Source: an uncultured Anaerolineae bacterium
Lineage (GTDB): Bacteria > Chloroflexota > Anaerolineae > Anaerolineales > Villigracilaceae
Length of the DNA stretch: 10,294 nt
Assembly (NCBI GenBank): GCA_903882765.1
Contig: CAIRYE010000476.1
Location: 1 to 10,294 of the forward strand
Direction of reading: 5' to 3'
Shown here: in pieces, positions 1 through 8,026 of the stretch
Numbering within the stretch: position 1 is the stretch's first letter
Layout of the letters: every line of letters starts with the position of its first letter
The notes under the pieces: model-generated
Told to the model about the DNA's origin: nothing
Databases searched by the model: none
The model's input: the letters and a program-made list of their open reading frames with translations, nothing else
Position numbers and translations under genes: made by a program

Positions 1-601
1 AAAAGCGTTTGCGGCAGGGGCGGACATTAAATTTATGGCTGACGCCACAGCCCAAGAAATGCGGCAGAATGGGTTCATCGATCTGTTCGCGGAGATAGGC
101 AAGATCAAAAAGCCGATCATCGCCAGTGTTAGCGGTTATGCGCTTGGGGGTGGTTTCGAGGTTGTGCTGTCTTGCGATATCATCTTGGCGGCGGAATCCG
201 CGGTGTTCGGATTGCCCGAGGTTACCATCGGCGTGATTCCGGGTGGAGGTGGTACGCAACGGCTGGTTCGCATAGTTGGGAAGTATCTGGCGATGGAGAT
301 GGTGCTAAACAATCGCAAGTTAAACGCCCATGAAGCGCTCGGCTTTGGTTTGGTGAATCATGTTTTTGCGAATGCGATGATCGCTGAGGAGAGCTTGAGG
401 ATTGCCACCGAGATATCTTTGCGAGCGCCAATCGCGATGAGAGCCGCAAAAAGCGCGATGAACACCACGTTTGAAAACGGGTTGACAGAAGGGTTGGAGG
501 CGGAAAGAACCTTGTTCTACAATCTTTTTGAAACACAAGATCAAAAGGAAGGAATGAAAGCCTTCCAGGAAAAAAGAAAACCGAACTGGGTGGGCGAGTA
601 G
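1..601 (+). CDS. Enoyl-CoA hydratase/isomerase family protein (5' partial)
   Basis: Crotonase-fold enzyme that most likely adds water across the double bond of trans-2-enoyl-CoA in fatty-acid beta-oxidation or a related acyl-CoA pathway, in the cytosol. The open frame runs in from the left edge (first full codon at position 2). It begins in the oxyanion-hole/CoA-binding motif GADIKFM, so the ATG at 35 is an internal methionine. About 199 residues are visible of a family length near 260, so roughly 60 N-terminal residues are missing. Both catalytic glutamates of classical crotonases are present: GGGFE (codon 158-160) and GLPE (codon 218-220), followed by the IPGGGGTQRL segment. This argues for a true hydratase rather than a member that has lost one Glu. 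The C-terminal helix ends in FQEKRKPNW, also typical. Chain-length preference cannot be read from the sequence. It converges on dnaE with 3 nt between stops. Confidence 0.93.
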   Translation, partial: KAFAAGADIKFMADATAQEMRQNGFIDLFAEIGKIKKPIIASVSGYALGGGFEVVLSCDIILAAESAVFGLPEVTIGVIPGGGGTQRLVRIVGKYLAMEMVLNNRKLNAHEALGFGLVNHVFANAMIAEESLRIATEISLRAPIAMRAAKSAMNTTFENGLTEGLEAERTLFYNLFETQDQKEGMKAFQEKRKPNWVGE

Positions 602-604
602 GGT

Positions 605-3600
605 CTAGTGGATCTTTAGGTCTTCAATTCGCCAGGATTCTTCGCCAAGAAGGTTCTTTACGCTGGCTAAGATCTTGTTGTTGATATTGGTAGTGAAATT
701 GGGGAAATCGAGCACATTTCCCTGCCCGCCTTCGTGAATCAATAATTGGAATCGATCCTGACCGGGGTTGGAAATAAAAATACTAAAAATGTGTCTGATC
801 CTGCGACGATCCCGTTCGAGGTCGTCGCTTGTGCGAAGGTAAACGGTGATCAAACGCGCCGGCTTGCTCTCATCTTGGTCTTCCTCGATCCCCTGAGTAA
901 GGATGGGGGGTGGCGCGGCAACCAATATAGGAGTAGGAGGCAGGTTGAAACTCTCACTGGTCACTTCCACTTGTACGGGTTCACTATCAGAAGCAGCCGA
1001 ATCCGGGGCAATGGTAACTATGATCTTTGGCTCATCCTTTTGATCTGATGTGATGGCGGGATCAACAAAAATAGGTTGCGCGGCATCGATGGGATTAACG
1101 GGGTTAGGTTGGGCATGATATTCCCAGTCATCCGGGAAATCCGGTTCGGGGGGTATGTTCTTATCAGAGATCTTATTGCTAGTAGGTACAGGTTCTGAAA
1201 AATTAGTGCCCTGATTTGATGGAGCTAAATTATTTTCGATCGTTGTGAGTGTTACTGCCGAAACTTGGGGTGAGCTTTTTTCGGTGGTGGGCTGAGAAAC
1301 AGGATCGGCAGCCGATTTAACATCCATTTGGGTTCTTATATTGTCGATCAAAACCTTGGTAATTTGTGATTGTTTATCCGCTTTTCCATCGATAATGATC
1401 ACCTTTCCTTCTTCGCAAAGGGGCTTAAACCTTTCCCACGTTTTTGGAAAAGCGATACATTCCATACTTCCCATTAGATCTTCGATGGTAATAAACCCCA
1501 TCAGTTTATCTGTTTTGGTTTTCACTTGTTTTGCGGCGATGATCATTCCCGCGACGCGAACTTGTTGTTCTTGGGTGATTTCTTGCAGTGTGAGCGAGTT
1601 ATGGCTTGATACACTGATCAGAAGTTCGGCATGGGCAGAAAGGGGGTGATCAGAAAGGTAAACCCCGATCAATTCTTTTTCCCAAGCTAAGCCTTGTTTT
1701 TTATCACTCTTTACATGTGTTGCCAACGGTACATTGATCGATGCCATTTGGCCGAACATATCAAATTGTGATGAGCCTTTGCTCTTGAAAATACTCTCGC
1801 TAGCGCCGATCATCTTATCCAGTGATTCTAAAACAGCGAAACGATCGCCAAAGCAATCTAGAGCCCCAACCTTGGTTAGGTATTCGAGAGCTCTTTTCCC
1901 TACGGTCTTTAGGTTGACTCGATTGACAAAATCATTGTGGTCGGTAAAGGTTTTTTTCCCTCTTGATTCCACGATCAAATCCGACGGGTTCTTGCCAACA
2001 TTCTTCACCGCGCTAAGGCCAAAACGGATGGCGGGTTTAGAGGTGTTATCGCTGGAGGAAACTTTATCTTCGATGGAAAAAGCATAGATCGAGTGATTGA
2101 TATCGGGCTGTAGGACTTCGATACCTAGCGACCGCGCTTCAGCAATATAATTCGAGATCTTATCCGAGTCATCTTTGAAAACGGACATTAGAGCGCACAT
2201 ATATTCGGCTGTGTAATGGGTTTTTAGGTAAGCAGTCTGAACGGAGATCAACCCGTAATCCGCGGCATGCGATTTGTTAAAGCCATAGCGGGCGAACTTC
2301 TCCCAATCCTCAAAGATGGCTGTCGCGGTCGCTTCATCCATCGTTTTTATGGAAGCGCCTTTTATAAATTTGATCTTATGCAGCTCGATCTTATCGGCAA
2401 GTTTTTTTGAGATCGCTTTTCTCAAATCATCCGATTCGCCGCGAGTGTAACCAGCCAACTCAACCGCCGCCCGCATGATCTGTTCTTGATAGATAGCGAT
2501 GCCGAATGTATCATTGAATATTGGCGCCATTGCGGGGTGGCGATAGACGATCTCTTCCTCACCATGCATTCGTTTGATATAGGACGGTATGAAATCCATA
2601 GGGCCCGGACGGAAAAGCGCGACCATAGCGATAATGTGGTCTAGGCTAGTAGGCCTCATCTCAACCACATTTTTCGTCATACCGCTTCCTTCCAATTGGA
2701 AGATACCAGCGGTATGACCTTTGCTGATCATCTCAAATGTAGCGGGGTCATCGGTAGGGATGTTTTCCAAGTTCAACTCCACCCCGTGCCGATCCTTGAT
2801 CAAATCGCAGGCGCGTGCCATTACTGTGATGGTCGATAAACCCAAGAAGTCGACCTTGAGCATGCCTAGTTCTTCCAAAACCCCCATCTCGTACTGAGTT
2901 ACCGTCTTTACCGGTGAATCTTCGCTGTTCGAGGTGGGTCGATGAATGGGTAAGTATTCGGTGATCGGTTTGGGTGAGATCACTAAGCCGGCGGCGTGTG
3001 TGCCAGCGTTTCGAACAACCCCTTCCATATGAATGGCGGTATCGATCAAAGTTTTGATCTTTTCTTCTTCTAGGTAGATCTTTTTTAATTCCGGCACTTC
3101 TTCAAGTGCCTCGGCGAGGGTGATCCCTACTTTTTCAGGGATCAATTTGGTGATGCGATCAACTTCAGGGATCGGCATATCCATTACGCGGCCAACATCT
3201 CGCAGAGAACCCTTGGCGGCCATCGTGCCAAAGGTAATGATCTGGGCGACTTTATCGCCGCCATATTTTTTCGCGGTGTATTCCAACATCTCAGAGCGGC
3301 GATCATCACGGAAATCCAAGTCGATATCGGGCATGCTGCGGCGGTCGGGGTTAAGAAAGCGCTCAAAAAGCAAATTGTGGTGAATGGGGTCTACTAAGGT
3401 AATGTACAGAGTGTAAGCTACAAGCGAGCCCGCGCCAGAACCTCGGGTGTTGTACCAAATTCCGTTTTCGCTGGCGTATTTGCATAGATCCCAAACGATC
3501 AAGAAGTAAGCGTCAAATCCCATCTGATTGATGACACCCAACTCAAAATCCAAGCGCTCACGGTAAACAGGGTCTTCCTTGTGGCTGCCGTAGCGTTTTT

Positions 3601-4522
3601 CCAAGCCTATTTCGCACAAATACCGTAAATACGAACTACCGGTGTAGCCATCGGGCACTGGAAATTCAGGTAAGTGGTATCCCTTCTTTCCTAGGTCGAG
3701 GTTACAGCGTTCGGCGATCTCAACCGTATTAGAGATCGCTTCGGGGATCTCTTTAAAAAGCTGGCTCATCTCTTGAGGTGAGCGCAGGTAAAAGGTTGGC
3801 GAATCGTATCGCATTCGATCCGGGTCGCTGAGTAATTTTCCAGTTTGAATGGCAAGCAAAACATCTTGATACTGGGCATCATCAGGTTCGATGTAATGAA
3901 CATCGTTCGTGGCAACGAATTTGGCGGAGTATTTTGCGCCAAGCTCTACTAATTTTTTATTTAGATCGACCAATTCGGTAATATTGTGTTGCTGTAATTC
4001 AACGTAGAAACGGTCGGGGCCAAAAACGTCGTAATACCAATTCATTTTCCGAACCGCTTCTTCGGGTTTTTCATCCAACAATTGCCGCGGAATCTCCGCG
4101 GACATACATCCAGAGGTGGCTATCAATCCTTCAGAATGTTCCGCTAAAAACTCATGGTCGATACGTGGAAAGTAATAAAAACCGTCGGTCTGCGCCGCGG
4201 ATGTGATCTTGAGCAGGTTCTTGTAACCAACCTCATTCTCAGCTAGTAGCAATAGATGGGAGGATTTTTTATCTAGTTTTGAATCACGGTCTTGCATTCG
4301 GCGTGAGGCCATATAGGTTTCTACACCTATAATTGGTTTAACACCCGCTTCGAGCGCGGCTTTGTAGAACTCGATAGCGCCGAACATTGTTCCGTGGTCG
4401 GTAATAGCAAGCGCGGGCATATCCATTTCTTTGGCGCGTTTTACTAATTTTTTGATATTAGAAAAACCGTCCAATAATGAATAAACTGTATGTGTATGGA
4501 GATGGACAAACGAATCAGACAT
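605..4522 (-). CDS. dnaE: DNA polymerase III subunit alpha (replicative polymerase)
   Basis: Catalytic subunit of the replicative polymerase, 1305 residues against about 1160 in E. coli. An N-terminal PHP domain (about 5-280) keeps a full set of apparent metal ligands: H9, H11, D18, H43, E68, H89, C139, D207, H209. The palm carries PDIDLDF (398-404; D401 and D403) and KVDFLGL (556-562; D558), the three catalytic aspartates of C-family polymerases. FGTMAAKGSLRDVGR, IYQEQIMR (677-684) and YGFNKSHAADY (746-756) mark the fingers region. A helix-hairpin-helix segment (about 871-890) precedes an internal clamp-binding pentapeptide, QFDMF (919-923). The OB fold spans about 986-1065. A Pro/Ser/Thr/acidic linker (about 1067-1222) separates it from a C-terminal domain (1223-1305). 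The start has a Shine-Dalgarno-like AGGGAAG and an extended -10 upstream. The extra length lies in the linker; there is no intein. The gene stands alone in its transcription direction. Confidence 0.98.
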   Translation of the reverse strand: MSDSFVHLHTHTVYSLLDGFSNIKKLVKRAKEMDMPALAITDHGTMFGAIEFYKAALEAGVKPIIGVETYMASRRMQDRDSKLDKKSSHLLLLAENEVGYKNLLKITSAAQTDGFYYFPRIDHEFLAEHSEGLIATSGCMSAEIPRQLLDEKPEEAVRKMNWYYDVFGPDRFYVELQQHNITELVDLNKKLVELGAKYSAKFVATNDVHYIEPDDAQYQDVLLAIQTGKLLSDPDRMRYDSPTFYLRSPQEMSQLFKEIPEAISNTVEIAERCNLDLGKKGYHLPEFPVPDGYTGSSYLRYLCEIGLEKRYGSHKEDPVYRERLDFELGVINQMGFDAYFLIVWDLCKYASENGIWYNTRGSGAGSLVAYTLYITLVDPIHHNLLFERFLNPDRRSMPDIDLDFRDDRRSEMLEYTAKKYGGDKVAQIITFGTMAAKGSLRDVGRVMDMPIPEVDRITKLIPEKVGITLAEALEEVPELKKIYLEEEKIKTLIDTAIHMEGVVRNAGTHAAGLVISPKPITEYLPIHRPTSNSEDSPVKTVTQYEMGVLEELGMLKVDFLGLSTITVMARACDLIKDRHGVELNLENIPTDDPATFEMISKGHTAGIFQLEGSGMTKNVVEMRPTSLDHIIAMVALFRPGPMDFIPSYIKRMHGEEEIVYRHPAMAPIFNDTFGIAIYQEQIMRAAVELAGYTRGESDDLRKAISKKLADKIELHKIKFIKGASIKTMDEATATAIFEDWEKFARYGFNKSHAADYGLISVQTAYLKTHYTAEYMCALMSVFKDDSDKISNYIAEARSLGIEVLQPDINHSIYAFSIEDKVSSSDNTSKPAIRFGLSAVKNVGKNPSDLIVESRGKKTFTDHNDFVNRVNLKTVGKRALEYLTKVGALDCFGDRFAVLESLDKMIGASESIFKSKGSSQFDMFGQMASINVPLATHVKSDKKQGLAWEKELIGVYLSDHPLSAHAELLISVSSHNSLTLQEITQEQQVRVAGMIIAAKQVKTKTDKLMGFITIEDLMGSMECIAFPKTWERFKPLCEEGKVIIIDGKADKQSQITKVLIDNIRTQMDVKSAADPVSQPTTEKSSPQVSAVTLTTIENNLAPSNQGTNFSEPVPTSNKISDKNIPPEPDFPDDWEYHAQPNPVNPIDAAQPIFVDPAITSDQKDEPKIIVTIAPDSAASDSEPVQVEVTSESFNLPPTPILVAAPPPILTQGIEEDQDESKPARLITVYLRTSDDLERDRRRIRHIFSIFISNPGQDRFQLLIHEGGQGNVLDFPNFTTNINNKILASVKNLLGEESWRIEDLKIH
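857..1324 (-). other. Disordered linker inside DnaE, between OB fold and C-terminal domain
   Basis: Residues about 1067-1222 of DnaE contain 25 prolines, many Ser/Thr/Asp/Glu and no arginine, whereas the flanking domains are rich in charged and hydrophobic residues typical of folded protein. The frame is continuous and the downstream 83 residues resume a recognisable DnaE tail, so this is a genuine insertion and not a frameshift artefact. Around residues 1125-1136 sits an acidic-aromatic patch (PEPDFPDDWEYH), the most motif-like part of an otherwise featureless stretch. Disorder is inferred from composition only. Confidence 0.8.
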
Positions 4523-4526
4523 ATAT

Positions 4527-4533
4527 CTTCCCT
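4527..4533 (-). promoter_or_regulatory. Shine-Dalgarno of dnaE
   Basis: Read on the minus strand, AGGGAAG lies 4 nt before the ATG. It is a purine-rich, slightly imperfect anti-16S match at a short spacing. It supports the chosen ATG, which also places the PHP motif HLHTH at residues 7-11 as in other DnaE proteins. Confidence 0.6.
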
Positions 4534-4542
4534 GTTGCTTGC

Positions 4543-4551
4543 ATTATAGCA
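4543..4551 (-). promoter_or_regulatory. Extended -10 promoter of dnaE
   Basis: On the minus strand the sequence reads TGCTATAAT: a perfect TATAAT preceded by the TGn extension that can replace a strong -35. No good -35 hexamer is found 16-18 nt upstream, which fits an extended -10 promoter. Transcription would start near 4536, leaving an untranslated leader of about 14 nt that just includes the Shine-Dalgarno. Confidence 0.65.
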
Positions 4552-4553
4552 TT

Positions 4554-4581
4554 TTGAAGCCATTATCCATAAAATGTTAAT
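4554..4581 (+). promoter_or_regulatory. Weak candidate promoter for the transglutaminase gene
   Basis: TTGAAG (4554-4559) and GTTAAT (4576-4581) each match 4 of 6 consensus positions with a 16-nt spacer, giving a start near 4588 and a leader of about 20 nt. An alternative -10, TAAAAT (4570-4575, 5 of 6), has no matching -35. It overlaps the dnaE promoter region on the opposite strand. Low confidence in an AT-rich gap. Confidence 0.25.
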
Positions 4582-4608
4582 GAAAGTAGTTACCTATCGA
4601 TCACTTTT

Positions 4609-6918
4609 ATGACAAATAAAAACTCAACACTTTGGGATTGGCAATCTTCCACTATCCTCATCTTCTTGATGCTGACGGTAGCGGTTCGCTTGGAGAATAC
4701 CAACTGGGCCGCTGACCTTGGTTACGTAGAATCGATCGCCATAGCCGGGACAGTTCTTGGATTCTTGATCGGAGCAAGTCGGTTTTCTGGTTTTCAAAAG
4801 GGTTTGTTGGTCTTCTTATACTCCTTGGTATACCTTCCTCTCGCCCTTAGCAACATTCTCGAAGTAGAATCGACTGGGTTGGCAAAATTACTGAGCCTAA
4901 CTGGAAGATTACAAGTCGCCATCGACCAGGTGATCCAGGCCCAACCAGTACCCGACGCCCTGTTTTTTGTTACTTTAATGGCAATTCTTTTTTGGTTTTT
5001 GGGGATCAGTTCTGGGTATCAGCTGTTGCAAAACCGCGATGTGAACAAAATTCTCCTAGCGCCTACTGTGGTGGTCCTTGTGATCCAATATTTTGATGGG
5101 TTGGTAACCGACAGAATTTGGAACTTGGCGGTATATTTCTTCTTATCACTAGTTTTAGTCGGTCGTATCAATTTATTGCGCTCTCGAGATCGTTGGGTCA
5201 AAGAAGGGGTGATCGCTGGAACCCAACCTGAATACGACTTGAATCGTTTTATGTTGTTTTTTTCCGTCATTGTGATTCTGTTTGCTTGGTTGATTCCGTA
5301 TCCGAGCGAGATCAGACCTATGTTATATCGCGGTATAAACTCGATCAAAGAAGGTTCTACGGCTGTTCAGGATCGCTTTGAAAATATATTTGCGGCACTA
5401 ACCCCCAGCCTCAAGATGGTTGGACCAAACCGCTTCCCTCAGAATTACGGCTTGGGTGAAAACGCGGAGGTCGGCAATGAAGAATTGTTTGAAGTAAACC
5501 TTGCTGGCCAGCCCAATCCGCATTATTGGCCAGTAAGAGTTTATAGCCGATACCGCAATTATCTTTGGACGAGTGATACATTCGAAGAAACCCTCTTCGA
5601 CCCCGCAGAAGGTTCTATTGCCATAGAAAATTCAGCCGATACGAAAGAGGTAGAGGTCACAATACAATGGACATCTGAGCCTGTGGACCTGTTAGTAAAA
5701 CCGAATAACACAGTTTGGGTCAGCCGGGTGGTGGAGATACAAACAGACCAGGGAAGTGGTGTTTTGGATCCAAAATACATGCGGGTGATCCCAAACCTAC
5801 AAAACGGGGATGTTTTTACAGCACGATACGCTATTGAGAAATTGACACAGAAAGATTTGAAGGAAGCTAGTACTGTATACCCGGAAGAAATCCTAACTCA
5901 ATACTTAGATCTCGCATCCCAACCTTCTGAGCGAATTTTGTATCTGGCAAATGAAATAACCGCAGGTAGTACAAATACTTTCGAAAAGGTAACCCTAGTT
6001 ACCAATTACCTGCGTGAGAATTACGAGTACGCCAACTCTGTTGGCCCGATTCCTGAAGGCCAGGACCCAGTTGAGTGGTTTTTATTTACCGAGAGGTCTG
6101 GTTTTTGCAATTATTACGCTAGCGCTGAAGTTTTGCTTCTGAGATCGATCGGTATTCCAGCCCGATTGGTAGTGGGCTACACCGGCGGGGAATTGAACGA
6201 GGAAGATCGGTTGGTCTTTCAGAAAAAGAATACACACGCTTGGCCAGAGGTGTATTTCCCCGAGATCGGTTGGGTGGAATTTGAGCCTACCTCCTCCATT
6301 GACCCCATTGTCTTACCATCCGGCGATATTATCGCGTCTCCCTTCCAATCCAATGCGAATAGTGAGTTTTCAGACCGAGAACAAAACCCGCAAATGGACG
6401 TAGAACTTGATACCCAATCCGCGGAAGAAGTGACGGATGAAATCAACGCTGTAGATATCGAGAGCATCGCTTGGAGCATTGGGTTGGGTTTACTTCTTCT
6501 TATTTGTATCTTTATTGTACTTAGGCGGGAAAGATTAAATCTCTTCCTTTTCCATTTGCCCGCAAAAGTACAGCAAACCTATACCCAAAAAGGCCGCCAA
6601 ATTCCCGCATGGGTTAATCTTTGGGTTCGTTGGAACGACGCGAATTGGATCGAACGACATTTTTCGGTGGTGAATGTATCATTGCGAATGTTTGGTGTTG
6701 AGGTTAAAAAGCACCAAAGCCCCGCTGAGCGCTCAAAATTGTTGATCGCGATGCTTCCGGATGCTAAGACAGAGATTGAGTTACTTTACCAAGAACTTGA
6801 AAAAAGCTTATTCTCGCCGGATAACAACACCAAGCCGAAAAATAGTTTGATGTTGGCTTTGAAGATCCTATTCAAGTCATTACAAAAAGGAATTCGGATC
6901 TTGGCCTATGGAAATTAA
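4609..6918 (+). CDS. TgpA-like membrane transglutaminase-domain protein
   Basis: Predicted integral membrane protein with an extracytoplasmic transglutaminase-like (papain-fold) domain, 769 residues. Hydrophobic segments near 12-26, 42-57, 64-82, 117-135, 147-161, 170-187 and 214-230 form an N-terminal membrane bundle like the TgpA_N domain. A soluble region (about 240-615) contains the TGc core with C500 (SGFCNYYASAE), H543 (THAWPEVYF) and an acidic residue at E559 (GWVEFEPT), in the usual Cys-His-Asp/Glu order. A final membrane span (about 620-638) leads to a cytosolic tail; PAERSKLLIAMLP onward resembles DUF4129. In this family the domain probably acts as a protease or amidase rather than a crosslinker; the substrate is unknown. 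The MoxR ATPase and DUF58 genes often found beside such proteins are absent here. No Shine-Dalgarno precedes the ATG, and no other in-frame start exists before the stop at 4570-4572. It converges on the M20 gene, 8 nt apart. Confidence 0.85.
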   Translation: MTNKNSTLWDWQSSTILIFLMLTVAVRLENTNWAADLGYVESIAIAGTVLGFLIGASRFSGFQKGLLVFLYSLVYLPLALSNILEVESTGLAKLLSLTGRLQVAIDQVIQAQPVPDALFFVTLMAILFWFLGISSGYQLLQNRDVNKILLAPTVVVLVIQYFDGLVTDRIWNLAVYFFLSLVLVGRINLLRSRDRWVKEGVIAGTQPEYDLNRFMLFFSVIVILFAWLIPYPSEIRPMLYRGINSIKEGSTAVQDRFENIFAALTPSLKMVGPNRFPQNYGLGENAEVGNEELFEVNLAGQPNPHYWPVRVYSRYRNYLWTSDTFEETLFDPAEGSIAIENSADTKEVEVTIQWTSEPVDLLVKPNNTVWVSRVVEIQTDQGSGVLDPKYMRVIPNLQNGDVFTARYAIEKLTQKDLKEASTVYPEEILTQYLDLASQPSERILYLANEITAGSTNTFEKVTLVTNYLRENYEYANSVGPIPEGQDPVEWFLFTERSGFCNYYASAEVLLLRSIGIPARLVVGYTGGELNEEDRLVFQKKNTHAWPEVYFPEIGWVEFEPTSSIDPIVLPSGDIIASPFQSNANSEFSDREQNPQMDVELDTQSAEEVTDEINAVDIESIAWSIGLGLLLLICIFIVLRRERLNLFLFHLPAKVQQTYTQKGRQIPAWVNLWVRWNDANWIERHFSVVNVSLRMFGVEVKKHQSPAERSKLLIAMLPDAKTEIELLYQELEKSLFSPDNNTKPKNSLMLALKILFKSLQKGIRILAYGN

Positions 6919-6926
6919 ATTATCGT

Positions 6927-8024
6927 CTAACCTGCAAGCTGGCATAAGGCGCGATAGATATTCCCAAAGCCAAGATCGATATTGTCGGTTTCTATATATT
7001 CGTTTACAGTGTGCGCACCGCCGCCGCGGGTGATACCCATCACCAAGGAAGGGTATCCCTTACTCAATGGTATGTTCGCGTCGGTGGAGCCCCCCAAAAA
7101 CAATGGTTTCACCCCCGATTCGGTCAAGATAGTTTTCACGATCTGGGCAATGGGGTGATCGAGGGCTAGGTACCCAGAGGGTCTCTCACCAATAATTTTT
7201 ACTTCAACTACGCAGCCCGGTTTCCGAAAGTCATTAAGTATCTCGTTGATCCTATTTGTTAATATCCCTAATTCAGCTTGCGAGGCAGAGCGCATATCCA
7301 AGTCGATGCTTGCTTCTGACGCGATCGTATTAATGGTGGTTCCACCAGAAAACTTCCCAATATTAAAAGTCGTTTTGGGTTCAGACGGGGGTTCGATCTT
7401 GGAAATTTTGGCGACAAGTTTGCTCATTTCGTGAATGGCTGATGGGGAGCCAAAATCTGCCCAAGAGTGACCGCCTTGTGTCTTGATCGTTACGCGGTAT
7501 CGTAGGACACCGATCGCATGGTGAATGATGTGGTCGTAGCCCATTCCTTCAAGAACGATATAAGCCATAACCTGGTTTTTAAAACGTTCCACAACTGCCT
7601 TCATACCAGCTAAATCCCCTAAACCTTCTTCACAGGTGTTGGCTACCAGCCAAATATCACTGGCGGGGGTTACTTGGTTGGCTTTTAGTTGTTCCACCAA
7701 ACAAATTAACGCAGCAACGCTGAGAGAATTATCCCCCAACCCAGGTCCATAAATTCGGTTCTTCTCTTTTTTTATATCTAAGGGTGTTTCTAAAGGGAAA
7801 ACAGTATCAAGATGGGCGGAGACTACGATGGCGGATTGGGTGTTCTTCCCAGAATATTTAGCGTAAACATTACCGGTGTTGTCAATGGATATATCAGAGA
7901 GAACATCCGATTGTTGCTCAAACAATGTTTTGATAAATTCAGCCCTAGTTCCTTCGCCAAAAGTAGGAGAGGGTACTTGTTGAACCTGAATTGCGAGGTC
8001 AACTAGTCGGTCAGAAATTTGCAT
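6927..8024 (-). CDS. M20 family zinc metallopeptidase
   Basis: Cytosolic di-zinc hydrolase of the M20 clan (carboxypeptidase G2, PepT, ArgE and DapE relatives) that cleaves a peptide or N-acyl amide bond. The 365-residue length is normal. The full metal and catalytic set is visible: H71 with D73 (SAHLDTVF), bridging D98 (GPGLGDNS), catalytic base E132 and ligand E133 (NTCEEGLGD), E159 (VLEGMG) and H338 (GGGAHTVNE). A lid/dimerisation domain (about 176-285) is inserted, with H186 (TQGGHSWAD), the residue that reaches into the partner's active site in dimeric members. Glu at 159 favours the carboxypeptidase G2/PepT side, but the substrate cannot be assigned. The start is fixed by an AAGAGG Shine-Dalgarno inside the end of the upstream kinase-like gene, whose stop lies 2 nt before this ATG, so the two are almost certainly co-transcribed and translationally coupled. 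Confidence 0.92.
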   Translation of the reverse strand: MQISDRLVDLAIQVQQVPSPTFGEGTRAEFIKTLFEQQSDVLSDISIDNTGNVYAKYSGKNTQSAIVVSAHLDTVFPLETPLDIKKEKNRIYGPGLGDNSLSVAALICLVEQLKANQVTPASDIWLVANTCEEGLGDLAGMKAVVERFKNQVMAYIVLEGMGYDHIIHHAIGVLRYRVTIKTQGGHSWADFGSPSAIHEMSKLVAKISKIEPPSEPKTTFNIGKFSGGTTINTIASEASIDLDMRSASQAELGILTNRINEILNDFRKPGCVVEVKIIGERPSGYLALDHPIAQIVKTILTESGVKPLFLGGSTDANIPLSKGYPSLVMGITRGGGAHTVNEYIETDNIDLGFGNIYRALCQLAG

Positions 8025-8026
8025 GG

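Noticed and set aside
222..536. Antisense open frames over the hydratase, and similar frames over dnaE, the transglutaminase gene, the M20 gene, the kinase-like gene and ino1
   Set aside because: They are out-of-frame shadows with no recognisable domains, composition unlike real proteins (many Arg/Ser/Pro) and no ribosome-binding sites, lying wholly inside well-supported genes.
35..601. ATG at 35 as the start of a complete short enoyl-CoA hydratase
   Set aside because: The same frame is open to the left edge and encodes the upstream half of the conserved GADIK motif, so the gene is simply cut by the window.
605..4522. Intein or fusion explaining the 1305-residue DnaE
   Set aside because: All polymerase motifs are contiguous with normal spacing, no intein splice-site motifs are seen, and the surplus length lies in a low-complexity linker.
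6927..8024. A specific name such as argE, dapE, pepT or cpg2 for the M20 gene
   Set aside because: Active-site residues are shared across these enzymes and no neighbouring biosynthetic gene fixes the substrate.
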